Shown piece by piece: positions 43,347-51,025 of a stretch of DNA of 64,000 bases; the stretch's first letter is position 1, and each line of letters begins with the position of its first letter. The DNA comes from Acidipropionibacterium thoenii DSM 20276 (GTDB lineage: Bacteria > Actinomycetota > Actinomycetes > Propionibacteriales > Propionibacteriaceae). The DNA lies in contig NZ_AUHZ01000006.1 in NCBI RefSeq assembly GCF_000423445.1, positions 62,001-126,000 of the forward strand, written 5' to 3'. The notes under the pieces were generated by a model. That model ran no database searches. It was given only the letters and a program-made list of their open reading frames with translations, and had not been told where the DNA came from. The position numbers were made by a program, and so were the translations under genes.

Positions 43347-45391
43347 CACTGGCCTTTCTCATCGACAGGGGCTGGCTCGGGGTGCGTGCAGGCCGCGGCT
43401 GCGAACCTCACCGCACCCGACGTCACTGATCGGGTGGCCAGACGCCGCAGCTCGCCGATCTGCGCCAACCGAGTGCGGGTCTGATCCTCCCACGCCTGTA
43501 TCCGGGTCATGACGTCCTCCACCTCACGGCGGCTCCCCGAGACCAGCGGCACCTGCCATGACCGCCACTTGCCGATCCCGGTGCCAGGTCTCAGCTCATT
43601 GATGGTGGCCGCGATCGCTCGCGGGGAGCAGGACGCTGTCGGCGAGACCCGCAGGATCCGGGCCGGATAGGCCACCACCGAGCCTCCACCGGCGTCCACC
43701 ACGGCATGCGGGGTCCCGGTCGAGGTGAAGACGAGGTCGTCGGGCGCGGTGAGGGCCGCCCCCGGGATGGCGGTGGTCAACGCGAGCAGGTCGACGCCGG
43801 CAGGCAGGTGAGTGGCCACGGCCTCGGCGGTCCACATCTGGAGCGTCCCGGCCGGGAGTCGGGGGAGCCGGTAACCGGAGATGATGCGGACCAGCCGCTT
43901 GCGGGCCAGGTCTCCCAGGGTGGCAGACAGCGCCGACCCGTGACCGCCCCCTCCGGCGTCCGAGGCCTCGGGCCTCAGCCCCGACAGCGGATCGGGCATC
44001 GGCTCGGCGAGAAGCGCCAGCAGCTCGGCCATCCGCGCGGCGTCGTCGGCCGCTGAGACGGGCAATGGGTCGGCGGGGGAGACGTCCAGGGCCACCAGGG
44101 ACTGCGACAACGCGATGACCTTGGCGGCCTCGGCCCGGTGCAGGATCGAGAAGGCGCGCTGCCGTTCGGACCTGGCGACCGCGACCACGTCATCCAGCAG
44201 CTGCTGACTGGTCGCCGCATCCAGGCTGCGCCCCGACAGATCCCCGGCCCACAGGTGACGGGAGTCGCCCTCCGCCAGCAGCCACAGGGCCAGGTGCTCC
44301 CCGCCGCCTCCTCGCAGCAGCCCTGCCGGCAGGCGTACCGCGGCTCGCACCAGACCGCGGCGCAGGAAGGCGTCGCGTTGACCCACCAGGGCGTCCGGCA
44401 GTTCGTCGATGAGGATCGAGGCCGGGCCGAGGACCAGGGCGGTGGTGCCGGGGCCCATCTGGAGGGTGAGGTCGTCGATGAGGCCAAACGCCTCGGCGGT
44501 GGCGGGAGCGGCCTGGACAGAATCAGTGTGGGCGGAGTCGGTGTGGTCGGGATCGGACTGGGCCGGATCGGCGCGGGCGGGATCGGTGTGGTCGGGGACT
44601 CGTGCCAGGATCACCGACCCGGCGGGTAGATCCCAGTCGTCCTCCATGGCCACCGTGCCGACCTCGCAGCGATGAACCCGGTAACGGCGCAACGTTGCGC
44701 GCAGCGGCGTCCGCCGGGCAGTGGCCCGGTCGGAGGGCAGGTCACGGGCCAGCAAGATGGCCGGCGGCGTCAACGACTCGTCCGCGGCCAGCCTCAGTGC
44801 GGTGCCGGTCGCGGTGCCGGCGACGTCCACCAACTTGCTGTCCTCGCCCAACAGCGCTGCGGTGAGCTCGGCCAGGAGGTCGACCAGCGGTGCGGTGAGG
44901 CCGGAGGGGTCCGGATCGGCGGCCAGGAGCTGCTCGTAGGCCTCCGCGGGGGAGTAGGAGTTGTCGGCCACGGCGTCGGCGGTGCGGGCGAGCCGCTCGA
45001 CGTCGGCCCCCTCCACCTCGGAGAACAGCCACTCGTCGTCAGGATCGAGGGCCTCCACATCGTCGAGCAGGTCCTCGACGTCGGTCTCGGCCAGGGCGTC
45101 GGCACCCAGCACCGCCCTTGCCGCCAGCAGGGTGAGCAGGTCTCCGCGGTCTGCCGGGTCGGTGGCCGAACTCGAGGCAACGGTGAGATCCGACGTCAGC
45201 TCCGGATCGGGATTGTTGCCGCGGCCGGTCGCCGACAGGTAGGTGAGGACATCCCCGGCGCTGAACCGGCCGTCGGCCCGCGGGGTGGGGAAGGGGGCGC
45301 CCGGGACGGCGCGCTGGCGCCACATGGAGACGACCGGACGCTGAACGTGCGCCAGCCGAGCGATGTCGGCCATCGACAGTGTGGCGGCCAT
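43346..45391 (-). CDS. HTH protein with degenerate N6-methylase core and HsdS-like C-terminus
   Basis: 681 aa, first gene of the restriction-modification operon. Residues 5-52 form a MerR-like or Xre-like helix-turn-helix (LSMADIARLAHVQRPVVSMWRQR ... GRFSAGDVLTYL). Residues about 145-375 follow the HsdM layout, but the SAM motif reads LVDVAGTATG (187-196) instead of D-P-x-x-G-x-G, and the catalytic NPPF position reads ILARVPDH (261-268). A 24-residue Asp/His/Thr/Ala repeat (268-291) is inserted there. The later LIDDLTLQMGPGTTALVL and LVRAAVRLPAGLL still align with HsdM. Residues about 490-665 resemble an HsdS half: YPARILRVSP, RAIAATINEL, GKWRSWQVPLVSG, then a helix. Probably no methylase; a regulator or specificity adaptor is more likely. 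ATG 45391 has GAGGAG upstream. Confidence 0.8.
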   Translation of the reverse strand: MAATLSMADIARLAHVQRPVVSMWRQRAVPGAPFPTPRADGRFSAGDVLTYLSATGRGNNPDPELTSDLTVASSSATDPADRGDLLTLLAARAVLGADALAETDVEDLLDDVEALDPDDEWLFSEVEGADVERLARTADAVADNSYSPAEAYEQLLAADPDPSGLTAPLVDLLAELTAALLGEDSKLVDVAGTATGTALRLAADESLTPPAILLARDLPSDRATARRTPLRATLRRYRVHRCEVGTVAMEDDWDLPAGSVILARVPDHTDPARADPAQSDPDHTDSAHTDSVQAAPATAEAFGLIDDLTLQMGPGTTALVLGPASILIDELPDALVGQRDAFLRRGLVRAAVRLPAGLLRGGGGEHLALWLLAEGDSRHLWAGDLSGRSLDAATSQQLLDDVVAVARSERQRAFSILHRAEAAKVIALSQSLVALDVSPADPLPVSAADDAARMAELLALLAEPMPDPLSGLRPEASDAGGGGHGSALSATLGDLARKRLVRIISGYRLPRLPAGTLQMWTAEAVATHLPAGVDLLALTTAIPGAALTAPDDLVFTSTGTPHAVVDAGGGSVVAYPARILRVSPTASCSPRAIAATINELRPGTGIGKWRSWQVPLVSGSRREVEDVMTRIQAWEDQTRTRLAQIGELRRLATRSVTSGAVRFAAAACTHPEPAPVDEKGQ

Positions 45392-45456
45392 GGCGTCTCC
45401 TCTCAGTGGTGATGCTGGCACTCTACGCAAGCAGTTCGACAGGAATTAGCAGGTAT

Positions 45457-45476
45457 CTGATAAGTGGGGTTATCAG
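45457..45476. promoter_or_regulatory. Operator-like palindrome upstream of the R-M operon
   Basis: CTGATAA-N6-TTATCAG, a perfect 7-bp dyad with centres 13 bp apart, 66 nt before the HTH gene and 110 nt before the divergent DUF4352-like gene. A smaller palindrome GCTGATGTCAGC follows at 45488-45499. A target of the HTH protein is a natural guess. Confidence 0.5.
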
Positions 45477-45585
45477 CCCTATAAGACGCTGATGTCAGCC
45501 GGGAAGGGCACGGTGTTCCTGTCGCTGCCGGTGAGGACCGACGGCCAAACCACCGATCATCCAAAATGCACAGGAAGGACACACC

Positions 45586-46341
45586 ATGTCCCAGCAGAAC
45601 CCCGGCTTCAGCGGCCCGAACCAGCAGTCAGGTCAGCGCTTCACCGGTCAGCAGCCCGGCCAGCCGATGCCCAACGGCCCCTACCAGCAGTACCAGGGGC
45701 CCGCCTTCCAGCCGCCGCGCAAGCCGAAGAAGTCGATCTGGAAGCGCTGGTGGATGATCTGCTTCTACGTCATCGTGGGCGCGATCGTCGCCTCCCACCT
45801 GGGTGGAGGCGGGGACGACAACGCCAGCAGCGGTGCCGCCGGTGGATCGGAGTCCGCCAGCGCGGCTGCCGGCGGCGGTGCGGCGAAGGCGGCCGACAAG
45901 GCGAACGCGCAGGCCCCCTCGAAGAAGGCCGAGCCCACGAAGGAGGAGCCGAAGAAGGCCGGGATCGGCACCGCTGTGAAGTCCGGCGACCTGACCTTCA
46001 CGGTGACCGGGTTCAGGTGCGGCGTCACGGTGTCCGACCCCATGGAGCAGCTCACTCCCCAGGGCCAGTTCTGCAAGCTGTCGGTGACGATCGCCAACGG
46101 CGGCAAGGGTCAGGCGACTGTCGATGACTCGCAGATCAAGATCTCCGACGCCAAGGGCAGCGAGTACTCCACATCCACCGACACCTGGGCCGTGGACGGC
46201 AGCATCTTCCTCAAGAAGATCAACCCCGGGAACAAGATGAGCGGCGTCGCCTACTTCGACGTGCCGAAGGGAACCACTCCCACCACATCCACCTTCAAGA
46301 GCTCCCTGTTCAGCGGCACCGCGGAGGTCGCCCTCTCCTGA
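45586..46341 (+). CDS. Membrane-anchored DUF4352-type protein
   Basis: 251 aa. A Gln/Pro/Gly-rich cytoplasmic leader (residues 1-45), a basic stop (RKPKKSIWKRWW) and one membrane helix (MICFYVIVGAIVASHL), so the rest is outside the cell. A Gly/Ala/Ser linker and a Lys/Glu-rich stretch lead to an Ig-like DUF4352 domain (about 130-250): TAVKSGDLTFTVTGFRCG ... FCKLSVTIANGGKGQATVDDSQIKISDAKGSEY ... NPGNKMSGVAYFDVPKG. Two Cys (RCG and FCK) could form a disulfide. Function of this domain is unknown, often in envelope lipoproteins. Good ribosome site (AGGAAGGA). It runs divergently from the R-M operon. Confidence 0.85.
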   Translation: MSQQNPGFSGPNQQSGQRFTGQQPGQPMPNGPYQQYQGPAFQPPRKPKKSIWKRWWMICFYVIVGAIVASHLGGGGDDNASSGAAGGSESASAAAGGGAAKAADKANAQAPSKKAEPTKEEPKKAGIGTAVKSGDLTFTVTGFRCGVTVSDPMEQLTPQGQFCKLSVTIANGGKGQATVDDSQIKISDAKGSEYSTSTDTWAVDGSIFLKKINPGNKMSGVAYFDVPKGTTPTTSTFKSSLFSGTAEVALS

Positions 46342-46367
46342 TCCGGTGCACACCGCAGGGGTGCGAG

Positions 46368-46418
46368 ACGGTCGTGTCGGGCGATGACAGATTCTCTGTC
46401 ATCGCCCGACACGACCGT
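46368..46418. terminator. Perfect 24-bp hairpin between convergent genes
   Basis: Arms 46368-46391 and 46395-46418 are exact reverse complements around a TTC loop. It lies between the DUF4352-like gene (+) and the YchJ paralogue (-), which end 26 nt and 40 nt away. Best read as a bidirectional terminator without a U-tract. Confidence 0.75.
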
Positions 46419-46458
46419 CGGCGCTGTGGTCGCCCGGGTGGGCTCTGTCCGTCCCTCC

Positions 46459-46848
46459 TCAGTCCTCGACGAGCTCCCCGTCCGTGTAGAACCACCTCTT
46501 GGCCCGCCGCTCGAACCGAGCCTTCTCGTGGAGGACGTCGCGCTGCCCGTCGAGGCGGAAGGATGCGGCGTACTCGACGATCCCGTTCTTGTCGTCGGGC
46601 CCGCCCGCCTCTGTGTCCAGCACCTGAAGACCGATCCACTCCAGACCGTCGTCGTCGACCAGCTCGGGGCGAGTCCGCGGATGCCAGGTGACATAGAGGT
46701 GGTTCCACCGGCCGAGGACGTGGGCGGTGTAGCGCGACCGCATCAGCGCCTCGGCGGTCGACGCCGTGCTCGGGTCGTCGAGTACGGGCCCGCAGCAGTG
46801 CCCCAAAGGCAGGCCGGAACTGCAGGGACAGGGGTCAGAGGATCTCAT
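46459..46848 (-). CDS. YchJ/UPF0225-family protein, paralogue 2
   Basis: 129 aa. Same build as the protein at 35285-35671: zinc-knuckle CPCSSGLPLGHCCGP (the first Gly of CPCGSG replaced by Ser), AEALMRSRYTAHVLGRWNHLYVTWHPRTRPEL, and GIVEYAASFRLDGQRDVLHEKARFERRAKRWFYTDGELVED. The core from PVLDDP to RTRPEL is nearly identical in the two. ATG 46848 matches the length of the paralogue, though an ATG at 46857 has slightly more room for a ribosome site. Function unknown; two copies within 11 kb is unusual. It is the last gene before a lower-GC gap. Confidence 0.85.
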   Translation of the reverse strand: MRSSDPCPCSSGLPLGHCCGPVLDDPSTASTAEALMRSRYTAHVLGRWNHLYVTWHPRTRPELVDDDGLEWIGLQVLDTEAGGPDDKNGIVEYAASFRLDGQRDVLHEKARFERRAKRWFYTDGELVED

Positions 46849-47628
46849 GGCCTCCATCCTGCCCGGTGGGTGCCAGACCGGGCGCCCTCCACCAAGGACT
46901 GCTGCTGTGCCCATGCCGTGCAAGCCAGGCCATCGGCTCCGTCCGCAGTGATCTGGCCGGGCGGGTCGACACCGTGCCGATGAGTGAATTCGTCGTGTTC
47001 GACGACATGTGGCGCAACGGAAGATGAGAAATATCGGTATCGCTCGTCGCACCCCGCCGATTGACACCGTCGGGGCGTGTGATAACGGAGCCCCTCTCGT
47101 GGGAGTGACATATATCATGCATCGCTATTCAGAACGTCTGCGCCAAGACCTCAAGACATGATTTTGGCGGCGTGCTACAACATGTTCTGCAAGAACCGTC
47201 GCGATGATCCCTCCATGTGCATGGGAGGGTCAGTCGATGACGCTGACGAAGCCTCTGCCACGGCGTACGACAATCGTGAAGGAGGATGCTCCTCTCGCAG
47301 TGGAGGAATCGTATAACCCCGTGCCACGACGGTATTGGAAGATGCTAACGGCACGGAGCCACGGGTCGGGTCACGGGATTCCCGGGGGTGTCCTGACATC
47401 GTTGTCTGATCATGTGATCTCGCCCTAGAGACGGTGTGTCGAGGGGGCCTCCAGAGGCGTCGCGCTGGTGCGCCGGGCTTGCCTGCCTCAGTTTTCGCTG
47501 CTAGCGTCGACCAAGTTGTTCTTCCAGCAGGAGGGGCTATCAATTGCGGCATTTTCTCGTTGGGAGCTGATTATTCGGCGAGTCGTTCCAGGTGTCGTGG
47601 CGACAATTACACGGAAGGTCACACTCGA
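46849..47628. other. Lower-GC gap upstream of proVWX
   Basis: 780 nt, clearly poorer in GC than the flanks (for example GTGACATATATCATGCATC at about 47105 and AATTACACGG near 47606). It holds the proV leader and a possible short ORF at 47237-47428. A weak promoter candidate for proV is TTGCCT (47479-47484)-N17-TAGCGT (47502-47507). No RNA gene or riboswitch recognised. Confidence 0.5.
47237..47428 (+). pseudogene. Short ORF, possible gene remnant
   Basis: 63 codons starting ATG 47237 with GGAGGG 8 nt upstream; it begins MTLTKPLPRRTTIVKEDAPL and continues EESYNPVPRRYWKMLTARSHG. It resembles the cytoplasmic N-terminus of a membrane transporter, but no membrane part follows and I cannot name a family. 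Third-position GC is well below that of neighbouring genes. It could be a truncated transporter, a small unknown protein or chance. Confidence 0.25.
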
Positions 47629-48996
47629 GTGGAAATCGTACGTGCATCACATGTCTACAAGGTGTTCGGAAGACGTGAGAAAGAGGTCGTCCGGCGGCTC
47701 AAGGAGGGGGAGTCCAGAGAGGCGCTGAAGACCCTGGGCACCGCCGCGGTGATCGACGCCAGCTTCTCGGTGCAGAAGGGCGAGACGTTCGTCGTGATGG
47801 GTCTGTCGGGATCGGGGAAGTCCACCCTCATCAGGATGATCAACGGACTGTGGACTCCCTCGGCCGGCAGCATCTCCATCGGCGACTCGGTGGTCTCCCA
47901 GATGAGCCCGGTCCGGTTGCGTCAGCTGCGCCGCGACCATGTCTCGATGGTCTTCCAGAGCTTCGCGCTGCTGCCCCACCTCACCGTGCGCGAGAACGCG
48001 GCCTACGGCCTGCGGCTCCAGGGCAGGATTCCGAGATCGGAACAGCTGGAGCGGGCCGACGAGTGGTTGCACACGGTCGGCCTCAAGGGCTGGGGGGAGA
48101 AGTACCCCCATCAGCTGTCCGGCGGCATGCAGCAGAGGGTCGGACTGGCCCGCGCACTCGCCGCGGAGACAGACATCCTTCTCATGGACGAGGCCTTCTC
48201 GGCGCTGGATCCACTGATTCGCCGGGAGATGCAGGACCAGCTGATGGAGCTCCAGGCCCGCATCCAGAAGACCATCATCTTCATCACCCACGATCTCAAC
48301 GAGGCGATGTACCTCGGCGACCACATCGCGGTGATGCGGTACGGCCAGATCGCCCAGATCGGCACCTCCGAGGAGATCCTCACCGAGCCCGCCGACGACT
48401 ACGTCGCCGACTTCATCCAGGACGTCGACCGCACCCGGGTGCTCACCGCCTCCGCAGTGATGAGAGAGACCGAGGCCGTCATCTCCCAGAACGCCCGGCC
48501 CCGGTACGCCCTGGCAGTGATGGAGCAGCTCGGCGTCTCGGGAATGTTCGCCGTCGACGAGAACCGCAGGCTGCTCGGATCGATCCGCGACGAGCGGGTC
48601 GTCGCCGCCGCCCGCGCCGGGGATGCCACCGTCGCCCACATCATCGACAACTCGGACATCCTCACCGTCAAGCCCGATGCCCCGCTGGCGAAACTCTTCG
48701 CGCCCAGCGCCAACGTCCGCCTGCCGCTGGCCGTGGTGGACGACGAGCTGCACCTGCTCGGGATCGTGCCCCGCGTCGCGCTCCTGGACTCCATGTCGCG
48801 CATGGACCAGGACGCCGAGGAGTCCGGCGTCGCCACATCGCTGGAGGACACCGGGGAGCTTCCGATCATCACCGATGATCACGAACCGGTCGGCCTGGAA
48901 CCGGCCGACCAGAAGGCCCTGGCGCACCAGCCCGGCACCACCCACACCACCGACACCCGTCCGGGGACCACGGGACAGCAGGAGGTCAGAGCCTGA
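47629..48996 (+). CDS. proV: Glycine betaine/proline ABC importer ATPase
   Basis: 455 aa. The N-terminus ASHVYKVFGRREKEVVRRLKEGESREALKTLG is the ProV-specific extension. ATPase domain: Walker A GLSGSGKST, FQSFALLPHLTV, signature LSGGMQQRVGLARAL, Walker B ILLMDEAFSALDPLIRREMQ, H-loop ITHDLNEAM. A pair of CBS domains follows (residues about 285-400), where ProV/OpuA proteins sense ionic strength. A roughly 55-residue acidic, Thr/Pro-rich tail (EDTGELPIITDDHEPVGLE) is extra. GTG 47629 has GGAAGG 10 nt upstream. The stop overlaps proW as TGATG. Operon proVWX imports compatible solutes under osmotic stress. Confidence 0.95.
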   Translation: MEIVRASHVYKVFGRREKEVVRRLKEGESREALKTLGTAAVIDASFSVQKGETFVVMGLSGSGKSTLIRMINGLWTPSAGSISIGDSVVSQMSPVRLRQLRRDHVSMVFQSFALLPHLTVRENAAYGLRLQGRIPRSEQLERADEWLHTVGLKGWGEKYPHQLSGGMQQRVGLARALAAETDILLMDEAFSALDPLIRREMQDQLMELQARIQKTIIFITHDLNEAMYLGDHIAVMRYGQIAQIGTSEEILTEPADDYVADFIQDVDRTRVLTASAVMRETEAVISQNARPRYALAVMEQLGVSGMFAVDENRRLLGSIRDERVVAAARAGDATVAHIIDNSDILTVKPDAPLAKLFAPSANVRLPLAVVDDELHLLGIVPRVALLDSMSRMDQDAEESGVATSLEDTGELPIITDDHEPVGLEPADQKALAHQPGTTHTTDTRPGTTGQQEVRA

Positions 48997-49862
48997 TGGA
49001 ATTCGATGTTCTCAATCCGCGCATTCCGCTCGGCAGCTGGATCGAGCAGTTCTTCGACTGGTTCCAGCACTGGTTCGGCTGGCTCATCGATGCCACCAAC
49101 TGGGTGATCGGAGGCCTCTACAGCGGCTTGCAAACCGCCCTGTCGACGCCCCTCTACCTGGTGATGATGGTCCTCCTCGCCGCCCTGGCATGGCTGTGCG
49201 CGAGCTGGCGGGTCGCCGTGTTCACCCTCGTGGGGTTCTACGTCGTCCGCGCGATGGACCAGTGGAACCACACCATGCAGACCCTCGCGCTGGTGCTGGT
49301 CGCCGTCGTGCTGGCGCTGCTCATCGCGATTCCGGTCGGCATTCTGGCGGCCAGGAGCAAGAGGTTCTCGGCGATCGTCAAACCGGTGTTGGACTTCATG
49401 CAGACGATGCCCTCACTGGCCTACCTGGTGCCGGTCATCGTGCTGTTCAGCGTCGGACCGGTCCCCGGAGCCATCGCGACCATCATCTTCGCGCTGCCGC
49501 CCGGGGTCCGATTCACCGAACTGGGCATCCGGCAGGTCGACCGCGAGACGGTCGAGGCGGCCGCCGCATTCGGCGCCAGCCCGCTCCACATCCTCACCCG
49601 CGTCCAGATCCCGCTGGCGATGCCGACCATCATGGCCGGCGTCAATCAGGTCATCATGCTCGCCCTGTCGATGGTGGTGCTCTCGGGAATGGTCGGGGCC
49701 GGCGGCCTCGGCGGAGATGTGGTCGCCGCACTCTCCCAGGTCGACATCGGCCTCGGCATGGAGGCGGGAGTGGCCGTCGTCGTGGTCGCGGTCTTCCTGG
49801 ACAGGATCACCGGCGGACTGGCCAATCGCACCCCGCTGGCCCGCGCCCAGAGGGCCAACTGA
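48996..49862 (+). CDS. proW: Glycine betaine/proline ABC importer permease
   Basis: 288 aa. The amphipathic N-terminus (WIEQFFDWFQHWFGWLIDATNWVIG) resembles ProW/OpuAB. About seven membrane segments include LLAALAWLCASWRVAVFTLVGFYVV and LVLVAVVLALLIAIPVGILAARSKRFS. The coupling loop reads VDRETVEAAAAFGASPLHILTRVQIPLAMPTIMAGVNQ, and SGMVGAGGLGGDVVAALSQVDIGLGMEAG closes the domain. It shares one base of start/stop with proV. The following 44 nt contain only the proX ribosome site. Confidence 0.96.
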   Translation: MEFDVLNPRIPLGSWIEQFFDWFQHWFGWLIDATNWVIGGLYSGLQTALSTPLYLVMMVLLAALAWLCASWRVAVFTLVGFYVVRAMDQWNHTMQTLALVLVAVVLALLIAIPVGILAARSKRFSAIVKPVLDFMQTMPSLAYLVPVIVLFSVGPVPGAIATIIFALPPGVRFTELGIRQVDRETVEAAAAFGASPLHILTRVQIPLAMPTIMAGVNQVIMLALSMVVLSGMVGAGGLGGDVVAALSQVDIGLGMEAGVAVVVVAVFLDRITGGLANRTPLARAQRAN

Positions 49863-49906
49863 GGCCCATCCCCATTCACCATCCGACATGACACAGGAGA
49901 AGACAC

Positions 49907-50926
49907 ATGGTGAGGAAGAACCTTGTGGCCCTCACGGCCTTCATCAGCGCCGCCGCACTGGCGCTGTCGGGCTGCGGAGCCTCCAACAGCGGTACCGGCT
50001 CGGCGCACCCGGGTGGCAGTGACGCACCATCCTCCACCGTCGACAAGAAATGGGCCGACTGCACCCCCGGCGCAGGCGCCAAGGACGTCACCGGCATGAA
50101 GAAGGACGACGATCGGACGATCACCATCGCCGCCTTCAACGGCTGGGACGAGTCCTTCGCAACGGCTCACATGCTCAAGTACGGGCTCGAGAAGGACGGC
50201 TACTCCGTCTCCGTCAAGAGTTTCGACGCCGGACCGGCCTACACCGGAATGGCTGCCGGCGACGTCGACCTCATCACCGACACCTGGCTCCCGCTCACCC
50301 ACGCCGACTACATCAAGAAGTACGGCTCCAAGCTGGAGAGCCTCGGCTGCTGGTACGACAACGCGCGGCTCACCATCGCCGTGAACAAGGACTCCCCCGC
50401 CACATCCATCGAGGACCTGAAGTCGATGGGCAAGGAGTACGACAACACCCTCTACGGCATCGAGGCGGGGGCCGGGGAGACGAAGGTGGTCAAGGACACC
50501 ATGATTCCCGCCTACGGTCTGCAGAGCACGACGTTCAAGGTCTCCTCGACGCCTGCGATGCTGGCCCAGCTCAAGAAGGCGACCTCCTCCGGGCAGAACA
50601 TCGCCGTCACCCTGTGGCGTCCGCACTGGGCCTACTCGGCCTTCCCGGTCCGCGACCTCAAGGACCCGAAGGGGGCGATGGGAGGGGCCGAGAACATCTA
50701 CACCTTCGCGCGCTCCGGCTTCGGCTCCGACAGCCCCAAGGCCGCCCAGCTGGCACGCAACCTGGCCTTCAGCGATGAGGATCTGGCCAGCCTCGAGAAT
50801 GTGATGTTCTCCGACACCGAGTACGCCGGCAAGGACAATGACAAGGCGGTCGCGCAATGGGCCGAGGATCACCCGGAGTGGATCAAGAAGTGGGAGCAGG
50901 GCACGCTGTCCGCAGGTCAGGGCTGA
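49907..50926 (+). CDS. proX: Glycine betaine-binding lipoprotein
   Basis: 339 aa. Signal peptide MVRKNLVALTAFISAAALALSGC with a lipobox. After a Ser/Gly linker comes an OpuAC-type domain: RTITIAAFNGWDESFATAHMLKYGLEKDGYSV, GDVDLITDTWLPLTHADYIKKYG, and AVTLWRPHWAYSAFPVRDL. Trp and Tyr in these stretches would form the aromatic cage around the quaternary amine. Preferred ligand (glycine betaine, proline betaine, choline or carnitine) is not determinable. Strong ribosome site CAGGAGAAG. After the stop two small GC hairpins (50937-50951, 50950-50965) may terminate the operon. Confidence 0.95.
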   Translation: MVRKNLVALTAFISAAALALSGCGASNSGTGSAHPGGSDAPSSTVDKKWADCTPGAGAKDVTGMKKDDDRTITIAAFNGWDESFATAHMLKYGLEKDGYSVSVKSFDAGPAYTGMAAGDVDLITDTWLPLTHADYIKKYGSKLESLGCWYDNARLTIAVNKDSPATSIEDLKSMGKEYDNTLYGIEAGAGETKVVKDTMIPAYGLQSTTFKVSSTPAMLAQLKKATSSGQNIAVTLWRPHWAYSAFPVRDLKDPKGAMGGAENIYTFARSGFGSDSPKAAQLARNLAFSDEDLASLENVMFSDTEYAGKDNDKAVAQWAEDHPEWIKKWEQGTLSAGQG

Positions 50927-51025
50927 GCCCGTCCCCGGCGGGCCGCCCGCCACCGCGGCCGGTGGCTATCATGTCCGGGGAATCAGGCCGGGGCAGGACT
51001 GGCCCGGAAGTGCGGGGAGGAAGCC

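Noticed and set aside
44528-44601. Tandem repeat encoding Asp/His/Thr/Ala in the HTH-methylase-like gene as a frameshift or insertion scar
   Set aside because: The frame stays open on both sides and codon use is normal, so it is a low-complexity linker; kept as part of the gene.
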